Positions 6,446-11,331 of a stretch of 11,331 bases of DNA are shown piece by piece. Origin of the DNA: Segetibacter sp. (lineage in GTDB: Bacteria > Bacteroidota > Bacteroidia > Chitinophagales > Chitinophagaceae); the NCBI GenBank assembly GCA_030146445.1, contig JASLBT010000435.1, positions 1 to 11,331 of the forward strand, read 5' to 3'. The notes under the pieces were generated by a model, which searched no databases, had not been told where the DNA came from, and saw nothing but the letters and a program-made list of their open reading frames with translations. How positions within the stretch are numbered: position 1 is the stretch's first letter; each line of letters begins with the position of its first letter. Both the position numbers and the translations under genes were made by a program.

Positions 6446-6453
6446 TACATTTG
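6446..6453 (+). promoter_or_regulatory. Predicted promoter -7 box of the M28 peptidase operon
   Basis: TACATTTG fits the Bacteroidota TAnnTTTG element exactly and ends 29 bases before the ATG at 6483, giving an expected leader of about 20-25 nt. The upstream -33 region (near 6424-6430) is only TTAACTT, so the -33 element is weak. Confidence 0.5.
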
Positions 6454-6482
6454 CTTTCATATGCCATTCAATAAATCAACGC

Positions 6483-8138
6483 ATGAAAAAGTGGCTGCTT
6501 CTACTCGTTTTTGCTCCCGTGATGGCTGGGGCGCAAAGCAGGAAACAAAGACGGGCTATCGAGGAACAGCGGAAAGCTGATGAAAAAATCCTCACTAACT
6601 TAAAATCGCATATCGTTTACCTCTCCGACGACAAACTCGAAGGCCGTCGCGCAGGCTCAAAAGGTGAACAGCAGGCCATGCAATACATCAGCGAGCAATT
6701 CAAAGCTATAGGTCTGCAGCCCAGGGGAACAGAAAATTATGTGCAAGGTTTCCCTGTCGACCAAGGAAAGCAAATTGAAAGCAATTCCTATTTCCGGGTA
6801 AATGAAAAGCAACTGCAGGTAAATACCGAATTCATTCCGCTTGCTTTCAGTCCGAACAAATCCGTAAAGGGCAGCGCGGCAATTACCTTTCGTGAGTCTG
6901 GCGAACCCTGGTTTACCGACATAAAAGACTGGCTGGAAAATAACGGGAGTAATCCGCATTTTAACATCCAGGATGCATTGGTAAAAGAAGCCGCCAAAGT
7001 AGCTGCAAAAGGCGCAACTGCGTTGGTCGTATACAACAGCAGCACCAATATCGACAACATCACTTTCAACAAACGCGACACAACATCAAGCGCGAAAATT
7101 CCTGTAGTTTATATCACCAGGGAGGGCATCAACCGACATTTTGCCGACCGCTCTGCAACTCTTGACATTGAGTTAAACGTCAACTTACAACGGAAGCTGG
7201 ATACTGCACACAACGTTATTGGATATATCAATAACAATGCGGCGAATACTGTTGTTATCGGCGCGCATTACGACCATCTTGGTTGGGGCGAAAACGGCAA
7301 CGCACTTGATACCGGTCGGGTTATTCACAACGGTGCCGACGACAATGCAAGCGGAACTGCAGCCCTCATCGAAATTGCCAGGTTACTCGCAGCTTCGAAA
7401 AGTAAAAACAACAACTATTTGTTCATCACCTTTTCGGCGGAAGAACTGGGTTTATTGGGAAGCAAGTTCTGGCTTGATAATGCAGGCAGTACTACTACCA
7501 ACATAAACTATATGATCAACATGGATATGGTTGGCCGCTATAACCCGGATCATAAGCTTACCATTGGCGGCTATGGCACATCGCCTGTTTGGGGCAATGT
7601 ATTTACTACGATTACTGACAAAAACCTTTCGGTTCGTTTTGATAGTACCGGGAGCGGTCCGAGTGACCACGCTGCTTTTTACCGGAAGAATATACCGGTG
7701 TTGTTTTTCTTTACCGGTATACACAGTGACTATCACAAAGCCTCCGACGACTGGGAGAAATTAAATCTTCCCGCCGAGGTGAACATCGTGCGTTATGTTC
7801 AAAAGGTAATTGAAGCAACGGACGGCCGCGGCAAACTTGCCTTCAATAAAACGTCGGAACAGCAAATGAACATGACCGCTTTTTCGGTTACATTGGGTAT
7901 CATGCCGGACTACAGTTTCACCGGCAATGGTTTACGGGTGGATGGAGTGAGCCCAAATAAAGTGGCTGAAAAAATCGGTTTGCAGGCGGGCGACATTATT
8001 CTTCAACTGGGTGCTCATAAGATTAACGAGATCAACAGCTATATGAAGGCGCTGTCTGCATTTGGCAAGGGTGACAATACCAAGCTTCGCTATTCCCGGG
8101 CAAATACCGAGAAAACAGTGGATGTTCAATTTCAATAA
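6483..8138 (+). CDS. Exported M28-family zinc peptidase with PA-like insert and PDZ domain
   Basis: This is a 551-residue enzyme, predicted to be a periplasmic or surface aminopeptidase. A Sec signal peptide is present (KKWLLLLVFAPVMAGA, likely cleaved before Q18). A helical region and a PA-like insert (about 100-235) precede the di-zinc catalytic domain. The M28 signature residues are visible: H262 in AHYDHLG, D286/D287 in NGADDNASG, E320 (catalytic) and E321 (zinc) in SAEELG, D348 in NMDMVGR and H418 in SDYHKASDDW. All ligands are intact, so it should be active. A C-terminal PDZ domain (about 470-551) contains GLRVDGVSPNKVAEKIGLQAGDIILQL and may bind substrate or partners. The substrate cannot be read from the sequence. 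It is the first gene of a probable operon, with the next gene 11 bp downstream. Confidence 0.93.
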   Translation: MKKWLLLLVFAPVMAGAQSRKQRRAIEEQRKADEKILTNLKSHIVYLSDDKLEGRRAGSKGEQQAMQYISEQFKAIGLQPRGTENYVQGFPVDQGKQIESNSYFRVNEKQLQVNTEFIPLAFSPNKSVKGSAAITFRESGEPWFTDIKDWLENNGSNPHFNIQDALVKEAAKVAAKGATALVVYNSSTNIDNITFNKRDTTSSAKIPVVYITREGINRHFADRSATLDIELNVNLQRKLDTAHNVIGYINNNAANTVVIGAHYDHLGWGENGNALDTGRVIHNGADDNASGTAALIEIARLLAASKSKNNNYLFITFSAEELGLLGSKFWLDNAGSTTTNINYMINMDMVGRYNPDHKLTIGGYGTSPVWGNVFTTITDKNLSVRFDSTGSGPSDHAAFYRKNIPVLFFFTGIHSDYHKASDDWEKLNLPAEVNIVRYVQKVIEATDGRGKLAFNKTSEQQMNMTAFSVTLGIMPDYSFTGNGLRVDGVSPNKVAEKIGLQAGDIILQLGAHKINEINSYMKALSAFGKGDNTKLRYSRANTEKTVDVQFQ

Positions 8139-8149
8139 ATTAATGATAT

Positions 8150-8371
8150 ATGAAAACACTGATTGTAGAGATTAAAGACAAAGCCAAAAACGAATTTATT
8201 CTTGAACTCCTGTCATCATTTAAGTACCTCAATGTTATCGAAAAAAAGGACCTGAAAAATGCCGGCCGGAAGCTGGTGAAGAAGTACAAAAAAGCATTCA
8301 ACGAAACTGAAAACGTTCCTGGGCTAAAAAAGATCCCAATCCCTGCAGAGGGTTTACGAACTGAATTCTAA
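8150..8371 (+). CDS. Small basic protein of unknown function
   Basis: This is a 73-residue protein I do not recognise. It starts MKTLIVEIKDKAKNEFILELLSSF, predicting a beta strand followed by a helix, and then has a Lys-rich middle (KKDLKNAGRKLVKKYKKAF, about 37-55) and a PGLKKIPIP tail. It has no signal peptide or membrane segment. The strand-helix opening loosely recalls small Bacteroidota antitoxin-like proteins, but no toxin gene follows, so I make no such call. Its placement 11 bp after the peptidase gene and 18 bp before the next gene, and its sensible composition, support a real coding gene. There is no Shine-Dalgarno sequence; an out-of-frame ATG lies at 8143. Confidence 0.65.
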   Translation: MKTLIVEIKDKAKNEFILELLSSFKYLNVIEKKDLKNAGRKLVKKYKKAFNETENVPGLKKIPIPAEGLRTEF

Positions 8372-8389
8372 TAGAGCCCAGGCGAAAAC

Positions 8390-8824
8390 ATGAAACTGCA
8401 ACTCGACATTGACTCAATGACGGATGACTTCTTCAGCGACACCCGTTTGCTGGGGATTATGGCACCAATAAAAGACTACTCTTTCTGCTGGCAATTGAAT
8501 AGCCTGCTGGGTTACAATTTTCGCCTGAATACCGACGTCGAAATACAGATCAGGAAGAAAACACGATCTTACTATTTTTCCGTGTACCAGTATATTGAAC
8601 CGCACAGCAACCTGACGCATTTCCTTTACGTAAACCAAAACGACGGCGAGTACCTGCTACCCGATTTCAAACATATGGACTTCCTTTGGCTCATGAAGTA
8701 CGACCTTGTGGATGATACAAAGGTTTTTGGAATAGCATCTTCGATCAGGTCGATCAACAGGGTGCAATTAGTGGCAGAGCTTACCAATGAAAAAATCAAA
8801 AGCAGGGAACGGCTGATATTCTGA
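8390..8824 (+). CDS. IPExxxVDY-family protein
   Basis: This is a 144-residue cytoplasmic protein of a Bacteroidota-specific family named after a conserved motif near the C-terminus. Here the motif reads LPDFKHMDF (90-98), a conservative variant of IPExxxVDY, followed by the hydrophobic LWLMK. The N-terminal half has the family-like KDYSFCWQLNSLLG (28-41), and the length is normal. Its molecular role is unknown. As I recall, family members usually lie near pyruvate kinase or fatty-acid/RNase III genes; here the neighbours are a peptidase, an unknown small protein and a pterin dehydratase, so the context is different. It is 18 bp after the preceding gene and probably cotranscribed. Confidence 0.75.
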   Translation: MKLQLDIDSMTDDFFSDTRLLGIMAPIKDYSFCWQLNSLLGYNFRLNTDVEIQIRKKTRSYYFSVYQYIEPHSNLTHFLYVNQNDGEYLLPDFKHMDFLWLMKYDLVDDTKVFGIASSIRSINRVQLVAELTNEKIKSRERLIF

Positions 8825-8891
8825 TCACGATTTTAGTTCCTCGTTTGTCGCTGAATATTCGTATCATTATTCGACACCAAAACAAACGCTC

Positions 8892-9137
8892 ATGTGGAAG
8901 GAAACAGAAGATAAGCTATACCGTCAATTTCAGTTCCGGGATTTCAGCGAAGCATTTGCATTTATGACCAGGGTAGCACTTGCTGCCGAAAAAATGGACC
9001 ATCATCCATTATGGACAAATGTTTATAACAAGGTAGAAATCTGGCTAAGCACTCATGATGCGGGCAACACTGTTACAAATAAGGACCGCGAACTTGCCAA
9101 ACAGATAGACGTTATTCTTGAGCAAACGACCTCATGA
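8892..9137 (+). CDS. Pterin-4a-carbinolamine dehydratase (PCD/DCoH family)
   Basis: This is an 81-residue cytoplasmic enzyme that dehydrates 4a-hydroxytetrahydrobiopterin during recycling of the pterin cofactor of aromatic amino acid hydroxylases. The family active-site pattern is intact: EKMDHHPLW (33-41), then NVYNKVEIWLSTHDAG with the conserved Tyr, Trp and His, and a later Asp in NKDRELAKQID. Starting directly at MWKE is the short form common in Bacteroidota, which lacks the N-terminal extension of longer homologues. No aromatic amino acid hydroxylase is in the window, so its physiological partner is unknown. It follows the IPExxxVDY gene after 67 bp on the same strand, either read through or from a weak promoter I cannot define, and ends 11 bp from the convergent neighbour. 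Confidence 0.93.
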   Translation: MWKETEDKLYRQFQFRDFSEAFAFMTRVALAAEKMDHHPLWTNVYNKVEIWLSTHDAGNTVTNKDRELAKQIDVILEQTTS

Positions 9138-9148
9138 AACATTTAAAA

Positions 9149-9757
9149 CTATGGCTGTTTTATTTCAAGTAATTCGAGATAATAGCCGCTACGAAGCCTT
9201 AGAATTATCGGCAATTCACGCCAGTCGTAAACCGAGATAAGTTCGTCGCCGGTACTGATATACTTTCCGGCCATTTTCACTACCGGCTTAATGGTAAGTG
9301 CCTTAAGACTTCCACTATCACCGTTCAACCTCACTTTAACGCTGCTGCGAGCATCAACTGTTCTCACCAGGGTTTCAACACCTGGTTTTAGCTGCATCCT
9401 GAATGGCTTACGATTCTTTTTGCTTGCGCTCCGGTAAATATTTGCCGATAATATCAAGCTCGTTGAATTGTCGTTCGCCGGAAGAATACCGGGGATAAAA
9501 TCGGTATTAAGAAACAAAGCACTGCGGCCTCCCTGTTCGGTATGTCGAACACTACCTGATGCATTTAAGGAGTCTATTATCCGCCAGTGATACGCGAATG
9601 GACTTATCTCATCCACGACCACTTCAACATCGTAATGTTTTTCCTTTACATCCATGCGGTAAAGTAATACTGTACCAGCTTTTATAAGTGTTGGTTGCTG
9701 TGCATTTGAAACGAAAATGCCGCATAGAAACAAGAGTAGTAAATAGCATTTCAACAT
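9149..9757 (-). CDS. Exported protein of unknown function
   Basis: This is a 202-residue protein I do not recognise. A clear Sec signal peptide (LKCYLLLLFLCGIFVSNA, likely cleaved before Q20) places it in the periplasm or outside the cell; C12 lies inside the hydrophobic core and does not form a lipobox. The mature part looks beta-rich, with alternating hydrophobic residues (VLLYRMDV, YDVEVVVDE, SLILSANIY, GYYLELLEI) and no Cys, no metal-binding cluster and no membrane helix. It begins 29 bp after selD on the same strand, so it is probably the last gene of the mnmH-selD transcript, though a functional link to selenium is not shown. Its stop is 11 bp from the convergent dehydratase gene, which leaves no room for a hairpin terminator between them. 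Confidence 0.75.
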   Translation of the reverse strand: MLKCYLLLLFLCGIFVSNAQQPTLIKAGTVLLYRMDVKEKHYDVEVVVDEISPFAYHWRIIDSLNASGSVRHTEQGGRSALFLNTDFIPGILPANDNSTSLILSANIYRSASKKNRKPFRMQLKPGVETLVRTVDARSSVKVRLNGDSGSLKALTIKPVVKMAGKYISTGDELISVYDWRELPIILRLRSGYYLELLEIKQP

Positions 9758-9786
9758 AGTCGTCTTTTAGAAAATCTATAAGTATA

Positions 9787-10848
9787 TTATTCCCGTTCGC
9801 TAACCGTGACCACGTTTGACGATCGCGGCTTCATTGTGCCAACTGGAGTCGTGAACTTATCGAGCCCGTTATTTTTGAAAAGCGCGACAACCTCCGAAAC
9901 GGCACCAGGTTGAACAGCAATCAATAAACCGCCATTTGTTTGCGGGTCAGGTAGTATATTCCGGGCTTCATCCTGGTTAATGCCATCTTCAAAATAAACT
10001 TTCCCGCCATAACTTTCCCAGTTCCGTTTTGTAGCACCCGGCATTATACCTTGTGCAAGATAAGTAGGCACTCCGTCGGCAATCACAATGTGCTCGAGGT
10101 ATAAAGTTGCAGACATATTACTACCTTCTGCCATTTCAATGGCATGTCCCAGCAATCCAAATCCGGTTACATCGGTCATTGCCGAAACACCTTTTATCTT
10201 GCCTAATGCTGCACCAATCTTGTTTAAAGTGGTAAGCTGTGAAATCATTGTTTCTGCATCCGCACTAGAAAGGGCTCCACGCTTTTGCGCAGTGGATAAT
10301 ATGCCTACGCCTAATGCTTTTGTGAGAAATAAAACGTCGCCTTCCTGCGCCGTGTTGTTTTGCTTCAGGTGTTCTATGTTTACCAAGCCACTTACGGCAA
10401 GTCCGAATATCGGTTCAGGACTGTCTATACTGTGACCACCGGCAAGTGGTATCCCCGCTTCACGGCAAATATTACGACTGCCTTCAATTATTTTATGCGC
10501 AACCGCCGCTGCAATTTTACCAATCGGCCATCCGAGTATCGCAATAGCCATTACCGGTTGTCCGCCCATCGCATACACATCGCTGATGGCATTTGCTGAA
10601 GCAATCCTTCCGAAATCGAAAGCATCGTCAACAATAGGCATAAAGAAGTCCGTAGTACTGATCAGCGCAGTTCCGTTTTCAAGATCATAAACGGCAGCAT
10701 CGTCTTTACTGTGATTGCCTACCAGCAGCCTGCCGTTATCAGGTGCAGCCAGGTTGGTTTTTAAGATTTCTTCGAGTACATTAGGAGCAATCTTGCAACC
10801 GCATCCACCACCATGCGAATACTGGGTTAGTCGTACCTGTTCAGTCAT
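9787..10848 (-). CDS. selD: Selenide, water dikinase (selenophosphate synthetase)
   Basis: This is a 353-residue cytoplasmic enzyme that makes selenophosphate from selenide and ATP, the selenium donor for tRNA 2-selenouridine and for selenocysteine. The N-terminus carries the catalytic pair C16 and K19 in SHGGGCGCK, the cysteine (not selenocysteine) form, equivalent to E. coli C17 and K20. Aspartates matching the E. coli metal ligands D51, D68, D91 and D227 are all present one residue lower (D50, D67, D90, D226), and AGGHSIDSPEPIFGL and DPQTNGGLL are conserved. Length is normal, and the whole sequence is strikingly close to the enterobacterial enzyme. The start overlaps the mnmH stop by 8 nt (ATGACTGA), indicating coupled translation. 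The pairing with mnmH suggests that its product goes at least to tRNA modification. Confidence 0.97.
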   Translation of the reverse strand: MTEQVRLTQYSHGGGCGCKIAPNVLEEILKTNLAAPDNGRLLVGNHSKDDAAVYDLENGTALISTTDFFMPIVDDAFDFGRIASANAISDVYAMGGQPVMAIAILGWPIGKIAAAVAHKIIEGSRNICREAGIPLAGGHSIDSPEPIFGLAVSGLVNIEHLKQNNTAQEGDVLFLTKALGVGILSTAQKRGALSSADAETMISQLTTLNKIGAALGKIKGVSAMTDVTGFGLLGHAIEMAEGSNMSATLYLEHIVIADGVPTYLAQGIMPGATKRNWESYGGKVYFEDGINQDEARNILPDPQTNGGLLIAVQPGAVSEVVALFKNNGLDKFTTPVGTMKPRSSNVVTVSERE

Positions 10849-11331
10849 TGGATAAATTTAAAATCTGGTTCGCGTTGCCCGGGGGATCAACCCAGGGGCA
10901 AACGATCGTTTTTATAGCGGCATCAGCCGCGGTCCGGTTAAGGAGTGCCTTTGCATACAGCTTGTCGTAATAGTGAAGGAGTATACGTGCAGAACTTTCA
11001 AGGTCATCCTCGAGCAAAAAGTTTACGGCTTCTTTTGTCTCAAGCCCTCCAAGCCGTTTTTTTATTCTGATGATTGAATTGATCAATTCTTCTTTCCCAC
11101 ACTTTCCATAGTCTTCAACAATATGCCTGAGGCGTTGTTCAAAAGGGATATCTAAAAAGAATACAGGGGAGGAACGCATTGTTTGCCAAAGCTCCCCGGG
11201 GATGTTGACATTTCCAATTCTTTGGCTCTCATCTTCGAGCCATATGGGCGTTTCAGCCGAATTTGTATGAATGTTGCCCCCCTGGTCACCAACGGCTTGC
11301 AACTGCTGTGCCGCCTGTTTAGCAAACCATA
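10841..11331 (-). CDS. mnmH: tRNA 2-selenouridine synthase, C-terminal part (cut by window end)
   Basis: About 163 codons are present and the frame stays open to the right edge, so the start and N-terminal half lie outside the window. MnmH (SelU/YbbB) replaces the sulfur of 2-thiouridine at the tRNA wobble position with selenium from selenophosphate. The visible part begins WFAKQAAQQLQAVGDQGG and contains the family-typical PIWLEDESQRIGNVNIP, followed by a helical region (FEQRLRHIVEDYGKCGKEELINSIIRIKKRL). The rhodanese domain with its catalytic Cys and the P-loop cannot be seen. A TTG within the fragment (11300-11302) should not be taken as the start, because coding sequence continues upstream. 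Immediate overlap with selD supports the assignment. Confidence 0.88.
   Translation of the reverse strand, partial: WFAKQAAQQLQAVGDQGGNIHTNSAETPIWLEDESQRIGNVNIPGELWQTMRSSPVFFLDIPFEQRLRHIVEDYGKCGKEELINSIIRIKKRLGGLETKEAVNFLLEDDLESSARILLHYYDKLYAKALLNRTAADAAIKTIVCPWVDPPGNANQILNLSND

Larger units (their letters stand above)
5460..6482. other. Repeat-rich intergenic island without a supported gene
   Basis: About 1 kb separates the divergent feoB and M28 peptidase genes. It holds two hairpins (5529-5553, 5575-5588), a 24-bp inverted repeat (5607-5630 with 6285-6308), a 14-bp palindrome (5638-5651), a 74-bp direct repeat, a 14-nt tandem repeat and the promoter of the peptidase. A 113-codon ORF on the - strand (5601-5942) and several + strand ORFs have no recognisable domain and compositions like translated non-coding DNA. 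The - strand frame contains the word ELNAGSQ twice, 76 codons apart, reflecting a degenerate DNA repeat at 5666-5695 and 5891-5923. I see no transposase remnant or tRNA. Confidence 0.6.

Noticed and set aside
8150..8824. Toxin-antitoxin pair (73- and 144-residue proteins)
   Set aside because: The second protein fits the IPExxxVDY family and no toxin fold is visible; the resemblance of the first to antitoxins is too vague.

Overview
The window looks like chromosomal DNA of a Bacteroidota bacterium, probably of the Chitinophagaceae type. The evidence is the protein families present (tandem-PspC protein behind a PadR regulator, an IPExxxVDY-family protein, an exported M28 peptidase with a PDZ tail), promoter-like boxes of the Bacteroidota TAnnTTTG type, and the near absence of Shine-Dalgarno sequences before the starts. 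I see no rRNA, tRNA, CRISPR array, prophage or intact insertion sequence. The family-level placement is an inference.

Layout. Bases 1-424 hold no convincing gene, only inverted repeats and short degenerate repeats. A promoter with an overlapping palindrome (about 425-464) drives a two-gene operon on the + strand: a PadR-family repressor (657-1022) and a 728-residue membrane protein with two PspC domains (1033-3219), closed by a hairpin terminator near 3282-3311. Convergent to it on the - strand is feoB (3326-5440), a ferrous iron transporter without a linked feoA in the window. It starts almost at its own TAnnTTTG box.

Bases 5460-6482 form a repeat-rich intergenic island of about 1 kb: hairpins, a 24-bp imperfect inverted repeat flanking about 0.65 kb, a 14-bp perfect palindrome, a 74-bp direct repeat (66/74 identical) with a hairpin at its edge, and a 14-nt tandem repeat. 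This is the least explained part of the window.

From 6483 a + strand cluster follows: an exported M28 metallopeptidase, a 73-residue protein of unknown function, an IPExxxVDY-family protein and, after a 67-bp gap, a pterin-4a-carbinolamine dehydratase. The first three are spaced 11 and 18 bp apart and are probably one transcript. Convergent from the right edge is a - strand operon: the C-terminal part of tRNA 2-selenouridine synthase (mnmH, cut by the window end), selD overlapping it by 8 nt, and an exported 202-residue protein of unknown function 29 bp after selD. SelD makes selenophosphate and MnmH uses it to put selenium into the tRNA wobble uridine, so this pair is a coherent selenium-modification module.

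I found no clear undescribed multi-gene system. The best leads are the repeat island, the palindrome over the padR promoter, the altered GTP-specificity motifs of FeoB and the unknown exported gene attached to the selenium operon.
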